Shown: positions 7,147 through 15,998, counted from the first letter of the stretch. The stretch is 28,773 bases of DNA from CAYZEE01 sp964477485 (GCA_964477485.1 CAYZEE010000010.1:1-28773), one strand, 5' to 3'. A program made the numbers and translations. The notes: generated by a model from the sequence alone, not told the origin.

Positions 7147-7508
7147 AATGTCTCTCTTATATGCGCCAGAATTTCTTCAAGAGAATTCTTTACATTATAT
7201 TCATAATACATGTCGTTGCATACTATTTTTATTCCTGCGGCAAGATCCGGATCGTAAAGATATTGAATCTTTTTGCCCGGATACATATTTTTAATATCTG
7301 TTTTTACATCTTTGGGTATTGAGAGCTCATTGTTAAAGGAGGTCGATACTTTAACTGTATTTTCATTCTCAACTCTTTTTAATGCTCTTATATATCTTTT
7401 TAAATCTTTCCTTTTTAAAGTCTTTGCTATTAGCGCAACTTTCGCTTCATCAAGAACTCCTTTATTAAAGCTTTTTTGAGCCAATTCTTTAATTTGCTTT
7501 TTAATCAT
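7143..7508 (-). CDS. atpH: F-type ATP synthase delta subunit, N-terminally shortened
   Basis: A 121-residue protein in the operon slot of delta, which ties the peripheral stalk to the top of F1. The C-terminal part (about 60-121) has the family pattern of a short beta sheet, a DPDLAAGIKI turn and a final helix (SLEEILAHIRETL). Typical delta subunits are about 175-180 residues. The missing part corresponds to most of the N-terminal helical domain that binds the alpha N-termini. No upstream start could restore it, because atpF ends 1 nt before this ATG. It is weakly conserved, so the call rests on both position and C-terminal sequence. The stop overlaps atpA as ATGA. Confidence 0.88.
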   Translation of the reverse strand: MIKKQIKELAQKSFNKGVLDEAKVALIAKTLKRKDLKRYIRALKRVENENTVKVSTSFNNELSIPKDVKTDIKNMYPGKKIQYLYDPDLAAGIKIVCNDMYYEYNVKNSLEEILAHIRETL

Positions 7509-7509
7509 G

Positions 7510-8013
7510 TTAATTTATATCCTTGAACTTGTTAATAGCGAGCGTCATGATTTCTTTTTGTTCTTTTTCTCCGAAAAGCTCTTTTATGGATTTATCCAGA
7601 AAATCAATAGCGAGACGACTTACATTAACAGCTAAGCGTTTTTCCGCATCTTTTGATTCTTGTTCGATTTTTTCTCTTGCTGTTATAAGCATATTTTCCA
7701 CCTGTTTTTTTGTATCTTCCTGGATATGGGTTGACAATTCTTTTGCTTCTTGCTTTGCATCTTCAATTATTCTTTGAGCTTGCGCTTGCGCATCTTTTAT
7801 TATTTTCTTCTGTTCTTCCTGTGATTTTTCATATAAAATTCTGCTTTTTTCAGCTTGCTCCAGGCCTTCTTTAATAGTTTCTTCTCTTTTCCTAAGAACA
7901 GAAAGTATAGGCTTGAGTGCAAACCTGTGAAGTACATATAAAACTATTAAAAAATTTATTATTTGGGCGACCAAAAGAACCGGGTCTAGCCCGAAATTTT
8001 TTAAAATCTCCAT
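7510..8013 (-). CDS. atpF: F-type ATP synthase subunit b
   Basis: A peripheral-stalk subunit of about 167 residues. One hydrophobic helix near the N-terminus (VLLVAQIINFLIVLYVLHRF) anchors it in the membrane. After a proline-marked turn (ALKPILSVLRKREETI) comes a long charged helix rich in Lys, Glu, Gln and Ala (about 45-140), which dimerises to form the stalk. The ATG at 8011-8013 gives MEILKNFGLDP; an in-frame TTG two codons upstream (8019) is possible. It starts about 10 nt after atpE. Confidence 0.94.
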   Translation of the reverse strand: MEILKNFGLDPVLLVAQIINFLIVLYVLHRFALKPILSVLRKREETIKEGLEQAEKSRILYEKSQEEQKKIIKDAQAQAQRIIEDAKQEAKELSTHIQEDTKKQVENMLITAREKIEQESKDAEKRLAVNVSRLAIDFLDKSIKELFGEKEQKEIMTLAINKFKDIN

Positions 8014-8023
8014 ATTCAAAACT

Positions 8024-8230
8024 TTATTTTAAGAATGCTAGAATTAAGGAATAAATTGCTATTGCTTCGGCAAATGCCATGCCCAGAAGCATTGCAGGTA
8101 ATATTCTTCCTGAAGCTTCGGGATTTCTGCCGATAGCCTCCATTGCCTTGCTGCCAATAATTCCAATCGCAAAAGCAGGCAACATACCTCCAAGGGCAAT
8201 TATCAGTCCCCCAACAACATTGATATTCAT
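8024..8230 (-). CDS. atpE: F-type ATP synthase subunit c
   Basis: A 68-residue hairpin of two membrane helices that forms the rotor ring in the membrane. The polar loop between the helices is MEAIGRNPEASGR, with the conserved RNPE. Helix 2 holds the ion-binding glutamate in GMAFAEAIAIYSL. The residue after it is Ala rather than Ser/Thr, and the helix-1 position that is Gln in sodium-type rings aligns to Ile, so proton coupling is inferred. Another overlapping frame over the same bases is not a gene. It has the strongest ribosome binding site in the operon, in line with the many copies of c required. Confidence 0.96.
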   Translation of the reverse strand: MNINVVGGLIIALGGMLPAFAIGIIGSKAMEAIGRNPEASGRILPAMLLGMAFAEAIAIYSLILAFLK

Positions 8231-8237
8231 ATAGCAA

Positions 8238-8247
8238 TCACCTCCTC
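8238..8247 (-). promoter_or_regulatory. Strong Shine-Dalgarno of atpE
   Basis: On the minus strand GAGGAGGTGA, an almost full match to the 16S anti-Shine-Dalgarno, lies 7 nt before the atpE ATG. It contrasts with the leaderless-type starts elsewhere in the window and probably raises translation of subunit c above that of its neighbours. Confidence 0.8.
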
Positions 8248-8276
8248 AACTCTATTTAGGATTTTTATTAATTTCA

Positions 8277-8999
8277 TCATGATACCTCATGATGCGGAGT
8301 AGTAAGTATAGCCATAAATGCCATTGTTAGCATTGAAAAAATTAATGCTTGCACTAAACCGACTAAAATTTCTAAAGCCATAAAGGGTAAAGGAAACAGA
8401 AATGCGAATATTGACGAGATTGTTATAAGAACTACTTCTCCGGCAAATATATTTCCGAAAAGTCGAAAAGAAAGAGATATTATTTTTGTAATTTCAGATA
8501 TTATCTCCAAAACTCCAATAAAAAGATTAACCGGGTTAAAAGAAAAATAACGAGACATATAGTCTTTAATACCGACGGTTCTTATGGAAAGAATATGTGT
8601 GGCTACAGCTGAAACTAAAGCAAGACCAAGTGTCGTATTTAGATCACTTGTTGCGCTTCTGACCAGAGGTATCAGCTTTTTGCCTTCAAAAAACCCGATG
8701 CTGTTGACACCGGGTAGGAGAGAGCTCCAGTTCAAAAGAAGGATAAAGATAAAAAAACTCATAAAGAAAGGAAAAATCATATCTGTTCTCTCTTGCGCAA
8801 TAGACTGCGTAATTTCATAAAAAATCTCAATTACGCTTTCAAAAGCATTTTGGAAAAGTCCGGGAATAAGTTTTATGTTCTTTGCTATAAAAATTGATAG
8901 CGCTATTATTACTATGTCTATAAATAATGTATCTACAATTGTGTTTGTAAATTTAAATAATCCTATATGGAAAATAGTTTCCGGACTGAATGAAAACAT
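8277..8999 (-). CDS. atpB: F-type ATP synthase subunit a
   Basis: A 240-residue membrane subunit that forms the ion half-channels with the c-ring. At least five hydrophobic helices are visible, with no long soluble domain. The essential arginine is in SLSFRLFGNIFAGEVV (about 178-193), together with the conserved Asn and Glu. The C-terminal helices (LVGLVQALIFSMLTMAFM) carry the conserved Gln. It is the first gene of the operon, starts 34 nt after dnaE stops, and has its own promoter close to the ATG. Confidence 0.96.
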   Translation of the reverse strand: MFSFSPETIFHIGLFKFTNTIVDTLFIDIVIIALSIFIAKNIKLIPGLFQNAFESVIEIFYEITQSIAQERTDMIFPFFMSFFIFILLLNWSSLLPGVNSIGFFEGKKLIPLVRSATSDLNTTLGLALVSAVATHILSIRTVGIKDYMSRYFSFNPVNLFIGVLEIISEITKIISLSFRLFGNIFAGEVVLITISSIFAFLFPLPFMALEILVGLVQALIFSMLTMAFMAILTTPHHEVS

Positions 9000-9008
9000 C
9001 GTAACTAT

Positions 9009-9037
9009 ATTTTAAAGTTAACTCTAAACTAAGTCAA
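9009..9037 (-). promoter_or_regulatory. Promoter of the atp operon, built over the dnaE stop codon
   Basis: On the minus strand there is a -35 TTGACT (9032-9037), a 17-nt spacer and a -10 TAAAAT (9009-9014). The dnaE TGA (9034-9036) is part of the -35 box. Nine nt separate the -10 from the atpB ATG, so the leader would be only about 2-3 nt. Read-through from dnaE may add to expression. Confidence 0.65.
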
Positions 9038-12000
9038 GAAGATAAATTTTCAAAAGATTCCACTCTCTCTACGATTATTACAGGTTTGTTGTTTTTACTG
9101 TCTATGTGTCCCTCTATGATAATGACGGAGTCTCTATTCAATATTACTTTGTATTGTCCAAAAACCCTCGGAAAAACAACGCACTCGATTGAAATACCCT
9201 TCTCATCTGCAATCGTAATAAAGGCCATCTCATTGTTGTTCTTTTTGGTAAAAATCCTTCTTACTGTCTCGATTATTCCTCCTATTTTTACCCTTGAACC
9301 TTCAGATTCTTCCTCAATAAGAGCAATGTCGTTAGTTACGATCTTTCTAAGAGAAAGTAATTCGGTCATTTTTGGGTGGGAAGTGAGATAAAACCCAAGG
9401 AACTCTTTTTCAAACATGAGTTTTTCTTTGAGTGTAAAATCCTCAACATCAACTGAGTTTGTTTTAAGATCAGGTTCGGGGTCGTCATTAAAAAGAGAGA
9501 CTTGACCTTCTTTCTCCTGCTTTTTTCTTTTATATGCATTTTCTAGTATTTCAGGGTACCTTATAAGAAGGTTTGCTCTTTTGCCAAAAGAATCCATTGC
9601 TCCTGCTTTTATGAGGCTTTCAATTGTTTTTTTATTAACTGCTCCCAGGTTAACTCTTCCGCAGAAATCTTCAAGACTCTTAAATGGTCCGGTAATTCTG
9701 CTTTCAAGAATTGTTTTTATCGCTGCCTCTCCCAGATTTTTTATCGCAGACAAGCCAAAGCGTATATCAGTTTTGTTTTCTATAGAGAACTCACTTTTTG
9801 ACTGGTTTATATTAGGGGCAAGCACTTTTATCTTTAGTCTTTTGCATTCTGCAACCGCTTGGGCTATTTTCTCATTCTTAGCAGGACCCGTAGTGCCTCT
9901 TGATTCTGCTGTCAGAAAAGCCGTCATAAATTCAACCGGAAAATGAGCTTTTAAGTAAGCAGTTCTAAATGCAATGGTTGCATAGCATGCTGCATGCGCT
10001 TTGCCAAAACCATATCCGGCAAACGGTTCAAAAAGTGTCCAGATCATTTCGGCCTTTTTTCTTTCCATCCCATTTGCAACGCATCCTTCCGTAAATTTAT
10101 CGTGTTGTTTTTTCATCTCTGACGGAATTTTTTTACCAACTGCTTTTCTAAGTTTGTCAGTATCAGCCCATGAGTATCCTGCAACTTCTATTGCGGTAAG
10201 AAGAAGGTCGTCCTGGAAGGTAATTATCCCGTAAGACTCCTTGAGGACATCCTTAAGGCGTTGGTCCGGATATTCTATAAGAGATGGGTTATGCTTCCTT
10301 CTTATAAATTCCGGAATGTTTGCCATAGGACCTGGTCTATATAGAGCAACCATTGCCTGAAGATCAAAAATGCTTGTTGGTCTTAGCTCTTTTATATACC
10401 GTCTCATACCTGATGATTCCAGTTGGAAAATTCCCGTAGTCTCGCCAGAAGCAAGAAGTTCATAGGTTTTTTTGTCGTCAAAAGGTATGTTGATAAAATC
10501 GATCGTCTTGTCTTGATTTTCTTCTATAAATTTAAGTGCTTCTTGAATAATCGTTAAATTGCGTAGACCCAAAAAGTCAATCTTTAAAAGCCCTACGCCT
10601 TCTTCGCCGACTGTGTACATATCATATTGAGTTATTATTTTATCTCCATTAGGTTCTCGCTGAAGTGGCGTATATTCCATAAGCGCCTTATCCGCAATAA
10701 CAACACCTGCCGCATGAACTGATGCGTGACGGGCAACGCCTTCGATCTTTTTCGCCAGATCTAGAAGTTTTTTTGTTTCAGTTTCTGTTTGATAAGTCAT
10801 TCTGAGTTCAGGGCTTTGTTCAAGAGCCTTGTCAATTGTCATCGCATGACCCTGCCATCCCAATGGAATCATTTTCGCTATTCTATCTGGTACAGAGTAA
10901 GGCATACCGAGTGCTCTCCCAGTGTCTCTTACAGATCCTCTTGCCTCCATTGTTCCAAAGGTTATAATTTGCGCAACTTTATCTTTCCCGTATTTTTTCG
11001 TAACATAATCTATTACCTCATCCCGTCTATTGTCGGCAAAGTCAAGGTCAATATCAGGGGGAGAAGGCCTCATTGGATTTAAAAATCTTTCAAAGGGAAG
11101 TTTAAAATACAGAGGATCAATATCGGAAATTTCAAGAGCATAAGAAACAATAGAGCCTGCATTCGAGCCTCTTCCCGGCCCGACAGTGATGCCATTTTTT
11201 TTTGCCCAGTTGACAAAGTCCGCAACTATCAAAATATATGTCTCATAATCTCTTTTTGTAATTACGGACAATTCGTAATCCGTCCTTTGCCTTATTTCAG
11301 GAGAAATTTTTTTATATCTTTTTGAAAGTCCTTCTTCTACTTTGGTTTGTATATAATCTTTTGCAGATCCCGATCCAGGAACATTAAACGTAGGCATAAT
11401 CCATTTTCCTAGCTTTATTTCTATATTGCACATATCTGCAATTTTTGCAGTATTTTCAATCGCATCTGTATTTTGCAGAAAAAGACCTGCCATTTCATCT
11501 TTACTTTTCATATAGAAGTCAGGCGAGTCAATCATTGTCAGCTTGCGATTCTTATCCTCAAGCGAGGTTTGGGTTTGGATGCAAAGAAGAATTTCCTGAG
11601 CTTCTGCATCTTGCGGGTAAATATAATGATTGTCATTGGTAGCGACTAAGGGAATGCTTAGTTTTCTTGAGAGATCGATAAGTTTCTCATTCAACAAATC
11701 CTGATCTTTTACATGAACATGTTTTTGAAGCTCAAGGTAAAAATTCCCTTCGCCAAAAATTAACAGTAGCTGTTGTGCTCTTTCTATTGCAGTTTTGTCT
11801 TGATTTTGAATTAGAGGATCAGAGACATAGCCATTAACGCAGGCAGAAAGACATACGAGCCCCTCATTACACTCTTTTAAGAGTTCCATGTCGCTTCTTG
11901 GTCTATAGTAATATCCTTCCAGATTTGCAATAGTGATTATTTTCATCAGGTTTCTGTATCCGGTATAATTTTTTGCAAGAAGAATTAGGTGGTTAGAGTC

Positions 12001-12252
12001 AGAATCTATCCCTGCTTCCTTATTATGTCTTGAGCGTCTTGTTACATACATTTCGCATCCGATAATTGGCTTAATGCCGGCAGTAATGCATTCTGTGTAG
12101 AATTTTATGGCGCCATACATATTTCCATGGTCGGTAATCGCCAGGGCTTTCATATCCAGATCCGTAGCTCTTTTAACCATATCTTTTATCTTGGAAAGAC
12201 CATCTAAAAGGGAATATTCGCTGTGATTGTGGAGATGAACAAAATCCTTCAT
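9034..12252 (-). CDS. dnaE: DNA polymerase III alpha subunit
   Basis: A 1072-residue replicative polymerase, slightly shorter than the about 1160 residues of E. coli. The N-terminal PHP domain (1 to about 210) keeps metal-ligand motifs: VHLHNHSEYS (5-14), AITDHGNMYG and ATNDNHY. Retention of these ligands suggests a PHP-based proofreading exonuclease, as known in some DnaE proteins; this is inference. The catalytic core contains VGPGRGSNAGSIVSYAL and PDIDLDFADNRRDEV around residue 400, with the aspartates that bind metal. Downstream is the helix-hairpin-helix region, and near the C-terminus an OB-fold (VKIGGIIETVRRIFTKKNN). It starts 1 nt after the GGDEF gene stop and ends in TGA. Confidence 0.96.
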   Translation of the reverse strand: MKDFVHLHNHSEYSLLDGLSKIKDMVKRATDLDMKALAITDHGNMYGAIKFYTECITAGIKPIIGCEMYVTRRSRHNKEAGIDSDSNHLILLAKNYTGYRNLMKIITIANLEGYYYRPRSDMELLKECNEGLVCLSACVNGYVSDPLIQNQDKTAIERAQQLLLIFGEGNFYLELQKHVHVKDQDLLNEKLIDLSRKLSIPLVATNDNHYIYPQDAEAQEILLCIQTQTSLEDKNRKLTMIDSPDFYMKSKDEMAGLFLQNTDAIENTAKIADMCNIEIKLGKWIMPTFNVPGSGSAKDYIQTKVEEGLSKRYKKISPEIRQRTDYELSVITKRDYETYILIVADFVNWAKKNGITVGPGRGSNAGSIVSYALEISDIDPLYFKLPFERFLNPMRPSPPDIDLDFADNRRDEVIDYVTKKYGKDKVAQIITFGTMEARGSVRDTGRALGMPYSVPDRIAKMIPLGWQGHAMTIDKALEQSPELRMTYQTETETKKLLDLAKKIEGVARHASVHAAGVVIADKALMEYTPLQREPNGDKIITQYDMYTVGEEGVGLLKIDFLGLRNLTIIQEALKFIEENQDKTIDFINIPFDDKKTYELLASGETTGIFQLESSGMRRYIKELRPTSIFDLQAMVALYRPGPMANIPEFIRRKHNPSLIEYPDQRLKDVLKESYGIITFQDDLLLTAIEVAGYSWADTDKLRKAVGKKIPSEMKKQHDKFTEGCVANGMERKKAEMIWTLFEPFAGYGFGKAHAACYATIAFRTAYLKAHFPVEFMTAFLTAESRGTTGPAKNEKIAQAVAECKRLKIKVLAPNINQSKSEFSIENKTDIRFGLSAIKNLGEAAIKTILESRITGPFKSLEDFCGRVNLGAVNKKTIESLIKAGAMDSFGKRANLLIRYPEILENAYKRKKQEKEGQVSLFNDDPEPDLKTNSVDVEDFTLKEKLMFEKEFLGFYLTSHPKMTELLSLRKIVTNDIALIEEESEGSRVKIGGIIETVRRIFTKKNNNEMAFITIADEKGISIECVVFPRVFGQYKVILNRDSVIIIEGHIDSKNNKPVIIVERVESFENLSS

Positions 12253-12253
12253 T

Positions 12254-12967
12254 TTATGCGACTTTTAACTCTCTCTCGTGTATAACCGTTCTATTTCTGC
12301 CTCCATCCTTTGCCTGGTAAAGCGCAGCGTCAACGTTATGAAAAAATGAATCTTTATCATTTCTACTAAAAATTCCTCCACCTATACTTACAGTAACTGG
12401 GATCTTTTTGTCTGAAACGCTAAAAGGATTGCTTACTACAGATAATCTTATTTTCTCTGCAATCTCAAATAGAGTCTCATTGTTATTAAGTCCTGGAAAT
12501 AGAACTACAATTTCTTCTCCTCCATACCTTGCAACCATATCTTCATCCTCTGGTCTTAATTGCCTGGTTGTACCTTCAATAGTCATACCCACTTGATATA
12601 AAATTGAATCTCCTGCAGGATGTCCGTACCCATCATTTACGTTCTTAAAATGATCGATATCCAGTAGTAACGCTCCAAAAGGACGTCCTTCCGCGGTCAT
12701 AGCCTCATATCTTCTATTAAATGCTCCTCTATTTCTAAGCCTCGTTAATGGGTCAGTTGTAGCTCTTTCTTCTGCCCTGTCAAGACGCAGTTGTAAAGCC
12801 GCCATAGCTCTTGCAGTAGTCAAATCCTTTTCAAGCTCTGTAATTTTTCCTGCTCTTAATTTTGATCTAAGGGTAGAGAGCCAATCTTGGTTAAGCTCAA
12901 TTAGCTTAGTTGGGTCTCTTGCAAATCTTTCTTTTTTAAGCGGTTGTGACGAACTGGTTTCGCTCAT
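12254..12967 (-). CDS. GGDEF-domain diguanylate cyclase (cytosolic)
   Basis: A 237-residue protein that probably makes cyclic di-GMP from two GTP. Residues 1-75 are polar with a helical segment (about 28-70), possibly a dimerising coil; there is no membrane segment or sensor domain. The catalytic domain begins at TTDPLTRLRNRGAF (70-83), followed by LLDIDHFKNVNDGYGH (101-116) with metal-binding D103 and the active motif ARYGGEEI (146-153). The product-inhibition site RxxD normally lies just before; here those positions read EDED (140-143), so feedback inhibition is probably missing. The start overlaps the gatB stop as ATGA and dnaE follows after 1 nt, so it is translated within a housekeeping operon. 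Confidence 0.9.
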   Translation of the reverse strand: MSETSSSQPLKKERFARDPTKLIELNQDWLSTLRSKLRAGKITELEKDLTTARAMAALQLRLDRAEERATTDPLTRLRNRGAFNRRYEAMTAEGRPFGALLLDIDHFKNVNDGYGHPAGDSILYQVGMTIEGTTRQLRPEDEDMVARYGGEEIVVLFPGLNNNETLFEIAEKIRLSVVSNPFSVSDKKIPVTVSIGGGIFSRNDKDSFFHNVDAALYQAKDGGRNRTVIHERELKVA

Positions 12968-14277
12968 TTTAACTCCTTCCTGATTAATTTTTCTAACATT
13001 TTTGCATCTATCCTTTTTCTTATTATATACATTACTTGTCCAATTACAAACCGCACAACTTTTATTTTTCCCGCTTTGTAGTCATTTACTACCTCAGGAT
13101 TTTTTAAAAGAATTTCCTTTATAGCTTTTTGAAGTTCTGCAATGCTCACTTCCTCTTTTTTAAGAGAACTTGACATTATTTCAACTAGTTTTGCGGGCAA
13201 GATGGATTCAATATCCGGTTTTTTGTTTATTATATAATTTGCAATCTGCTTAGGAGAAATATTATATCTTTTTCCTGCTTTAACTGTTTCTTCAAAATAA
13301 TTTGCCAGACTTTTCTCCCTGATTAAAATTTCCGAATCGTAGTTAGTTATCGAGAAAACTTTAATAAACCTTTTCATTTTTGTATCCGGGAGTTCAGGAA
13401 TCTTATTTCTTATGTCTTTTATGTAGGAGTCTGTAAAGCGAAATGGGGGGATGTCAGGTTCTGGAAAATATCTGTAGTCACTGGCTTCTTCTTTTATTCT
13501 CTGCGTGACTGTTTTTTGTTTTGCCTCATTCCAGCCTCTTGTTTCCTGAACAGGCATTTTTCCTCCCTCTAAAATTTCCGTCTGCCTCTCTATTTCATAA
13601 CCTATTGCTTTCTCTACAAATTTAAAAGAATTTATATTTTTTACTTCAACTTTGTAATTCGGAAGTTTATTGTCATCATTTTTTTGAAGAGAAATATTTG
13701 GCTCAAGTCTCATCTCTCCTTTCTCCATATCGGCGTCTGATATCTCCAAATAGCGCGCTATTTGCTGAAGTTTTTGAAGATATTCTTTTACATCTTTTGC
13801 ATTATTAAAATCTGGTTCGGTAACAATTTCGACCAGGGGAATTCCGGAGCGGTTAAAATCTATTAATGTTGATTTTTCCAAGTCTTCATGCAGAAGTTTT
13901 CCGGTATCTTCTTCCATATGAACTCTTCTTATCCTGACAGTTTTTCCGTTTGAAAGATTGACTTTCCCGTTCATGCAAAATGGCTCATCGTATTGGCTTA
14001 TCTGGTAACCCTTGGGAAGATCAGGATAAAAGTAATTTTTTCTGTCAAACTTAGACATTTTTAAAAGTTCGCAATTTAGCGCAGAACCAAGCATTTGGCA
14101 CCATGTTATTGCGGTTTCATTTGGGACAGGAAGCGCGCCGGGGAGACCAAGACAAACTGGGCAGGTATGAGAATTTGGTGCTTTTGCGAAATAATCGGCT
14201 GAACACGAACAAAACATTTTTGATTTTGTCTTAAGCTCTATGTGCACCTCAAGTCCTATTATCGGCGTATATGTCAT
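12964..14277 (-). CDS. gatB: Aspartyl/glutamyl-tRNA amidotransferase subunit B
   Basis: A 437-residue subunit (usual about 475) that phosphorylates and amidates Glu-tRNA(Gln) and/or Asp-tRNA(Asn) with ammonia from GatA. The start TPIIGLEVHIELKTKSKMF and the zinc-type cysteines in FCSCSADYF and HTCPVCLGLPG are present, as are FDRKNYFYPDLPKGYQISQ and DFNRSGIPLVEIVTEPD. The C-terminal YqeY-like tail (NPEVVNDYKAGKIKVVRF) is retained, so the shortening is probably in the middle helical part. The ATG overlaps the gatA stop (ATGA), and the gene ends in TGA overlapping the GGDEF start. Confidence 0.96.
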   Translation of the reverse strand: MTYTPIIGLEVHIELKTKSKMFCSCSADYFAKAPNSHTCPVCLGLPGALPVPNETAITWCQMLGSALNCELLKMSKFDRKNYFYPDLPKGYQISQYDEPFCMNGKVNLSNGKTVRIRRVHMEEDTGKLLHEDLEKSTLIDFNRSGIPLVEIVTEPDFNNAKDVKEYLQKLQQIARYLEISDADMEKGEMRLEPNISLQKNDDNKLPNYKVEVKNINSFKFVEKAIGYEIERQTEILEGGKMPVQETRGWNEAKQKTVTQRIKEEASDYRYFPEPDIPPFRFTDSYIKDIRNKIPELPDTKMKRFIKVFSITNYDSEILIREKSLANYFEETVKAGKRYNISPKQIANYIINKKPDIESILPAKLVEIMSSSLKKEEVSIAELQKAIKEILLKNPEVVNDYKAGKIKVVRFVIGQVMYIIRKRIDAKMLEKLIRKELK

Positions 14278-15674
14278 GTAAGTTTTTTTCTTTCCTGCGT
14301 CTGTTCAAAAGCAGAACCTACTTTAAAAAGCATTTTTTCAGATAGTTGCGGGCCCAGGAGTTGAAAACCTATAGGAAGGTCGTTTATAAAACCAGAAGGA
14401 ACTGCAAGGCCGGGAATTCCTGCCAGATTTGCAATTATAGTATATATGTCAGACAAGTACATTTTTAGTGGGTCATTGATTTTTTCGCCAAGTTTCCAGG
14501 GAGGCGTTGTGGAGACAGGAGAGATTATAGTATCTACATTTTCAAAAGCTTGGTCAAAATCGTTTTTTATAAGCGTTCGCACCTGCATAGCTTTTTTGTA
14601 ATAAGCATCATAATAACCGGAAGATAGAGTAAAAGAACCTAAAATTATCCTTCTTATGGCCTCGTCGCCAAAAAAGGTTCTGTCATTTCCATATCTTATT
14701 CCATCATATCTTGCTAAATTCGAGGACACTTCTGAAGGCATTATAATGTAATAACACGCAAGTCCATACTCTGTGTGTGGAAGGGATATCTCAACTATTT
14801 CGGCTCCGAGTTCTTCATATTTCCTAACTACTTTTTCTAGATTTTCTTTTAGCGAAGTTTCCATCCCCATAGTAAAATATTCCTTTGGGAATCCGATCTT
14901 TACTCCTTTTACTCCATCTTTCAAATTTTCCAGATAATTTACAGGATTAGTTTTTAAAGACGTTGCATCTTTTGGGTCATTCCCGGCTGTAACATTCAGA
15001 AAAATAGCCGAATCTTCAACTGTTTTTGTCATGTGAGACGTGCAGTCAAGCGATGAGGCCATAGCAACTATTCCATATCTTGAAACCAGTCCATATGTCG
15101 GTTTAAGACCAACGATATTGGTAAAAGACGCGGGCTGTCTTGTTGAGCCACCCGTGTCAGTGCTTGTCGCTGCTAGGCACATATTAGATGCAACTGCAGT
15201 CGCTGAGCCGCTTGATGAACCTCCCGGAACATGTTCTTCATTCCATGGATTTTTTGTCGGGCCAAAATCAGAATTTTCTCCGCTTGCCCCATGTCCCCAG
15301 GCATCAAGATTTGTTTTTCCTATTACTATTGCTCCTGCATCTTCCAATTTCCTTACTACAGTTGCGTTATACGTGGGAATATAATCTTCAAGAACTCTTG
15401 AACCTGCAGTTGTTCTTAAATTTTTAGTTAAGAAGAGATCTTTTAGCGCTATTGGTATTCCCAAAAGAGGTAAGTCATTCGCGGATTCTCTTAGTCTATC
15501 CGCTTTTTTCGCATTTTCCAATGCCCCATTCCTATTTAATGCTAAAAAGGCATTTAAAATTTTATTTTTTTTCTCAATTCGCGAAAAACAATTTTCTACA
15601 AGTTCTACTGTTGAAAAATCCTTTTTTCTCAAGCCTTCAAGAGCTTCTTTAATCGTTAATTCATTTAATCTCAT
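14274..15674 (-). CDS. gatA: Aspartyl/glutamyl-tRNA amidotransferase subunit A
   Basis: A 466-residue amidase-signature enzyme that hydrolyses glutamine and passes ammonia to GatB. The Ser-cisSer-Lys triad is visible: Lys in PIALKDLF (about 78), the glycine/serine loop PGGSSSGSATA (150-160), and the nucleophile serine in DTGGSTRQPAS (173-183). Start, length and substrate region (TYNATVVRKLEDAGA) are normal. It is coupled to gatC and gatB by ATGA overlaps on both sides. Confidence 0.97.
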   Translation of the reverse strand: MRLNELTIKEALEGLRKKDFSTVELVENCFSRIEKKNKILNAFLALNRNGALENAKKADRLRESANDLPLLGIPIALKDLFLTKNLRTTAGSRVLEDYIPTYNATVVRKLEDAGAIVIGKTNLDAWGHGASGENSDFGPTKNPWNEEHVPGGSSSGSATAVASNMCLAATSTDTGGSTRQPASFTNIVGLKPTYGLVSRYGIVAMASSLDCTSHMTKTVEDSAIFLNVTAGNDPKDATSLKTNPVNYLENLKDGVKGVKIGFPKEYFTMGMETSLKENLEKVVRKYEELGAEIVEISLPHTEYGLACYYIIMPSEVSSNLARYDGIRYGNDRTFFGDEAIRRIILGSFTLSSGYYDAYYKKAMQVRTLIKNDFDQAFENVDTIISPVSTTPPWKLGEKINDPLKMYLSDIYTIIANLAGIPGLAVPSGFINDLPIGFQLLGPQLSEKMLFKVGSAFEQTQERKKLT

Positions 15675-15952
15675 TCTTCAAAAATCGCTTTAACCTTAAA
15701 TAATCCATCATGTTTTGATTTAGTTCCCGAAAGGGCATCCTGTTGAAGTAGGCAGGGAGATACAGAGTCTTTTCTTGAGATATTCTCAAGACCGGTGACT
15801 TGCGAGGTTATTTCAATATTTTTTGTATCTACTTTCTTTAATTTTTCAAAGTATGCGAGGATTTCTTCAAGCTGTTTTTCAAACTTTTTCTCTTGATTTT
15901 GTGAGGGAGCCAAATTAGCGAGTTTTGCAACCTTTTTCACATCAATTTTCAT
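15671..15952 (-). CDS. gatC: Aspartyl/glutamyl-tRNA amidotransferase subunit C
   Basis: A 93-residue chaperone-like subunit that wraps around GatA and GatB. It begins MKIDVKKVAKLANLAPS, contains the helix around QLEEILAYFEKLKKVDT, and ends with the family motif near RKDSVSP. The frame is open 12 codons further upstream to 15988, but that would include the promoter; the ATG at 15950-15952 fits both the family start and a -10 box ending 7 nt upstream. It is the first gene of gatC-gatA-gatB-GGDEF-dnaE and stops with TGA overlapping gatA. Confidence 0.93.
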   Translation of the reverse strand: MKIDVKKVAKLANLAPSQNQEKKFEKQLEEILAYFEKLKKVDTKNIEITSQVTGLENISRKDSVSPCLLQQDALSGTKSKHDGLFKVKAIFEE

Positions 15953-15959
15953 ACAATCT

Positions 15960-15988
15960 ATTATATTATTTCCTTTGATTGTTGGCAA
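15960..15988 (-). promoter_or_regulatory. Promoter of the gatCAB-GGDEF-dnaE operon
   Basis: On the minus strand there is a -35 TTGCCA (15983-15988), a spacer of exactly 17 nt and a consensus -10 TATAAT (15960-15965). Only 7 nt lie between the -10 and the gatC ATG, so transcription should begin at or next to the start codon (leaderless). Confidence 0.7.
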
Positions 15989-15998
15989 CCTTTAAGTA

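Noticed and set aside
8024..8230. Sodium-coupled ATP synthase
   Set aside because: Subunit c has EA rather than ES/ET at the ion site, and the helix-1 glutamine is replaced by isoleucine.
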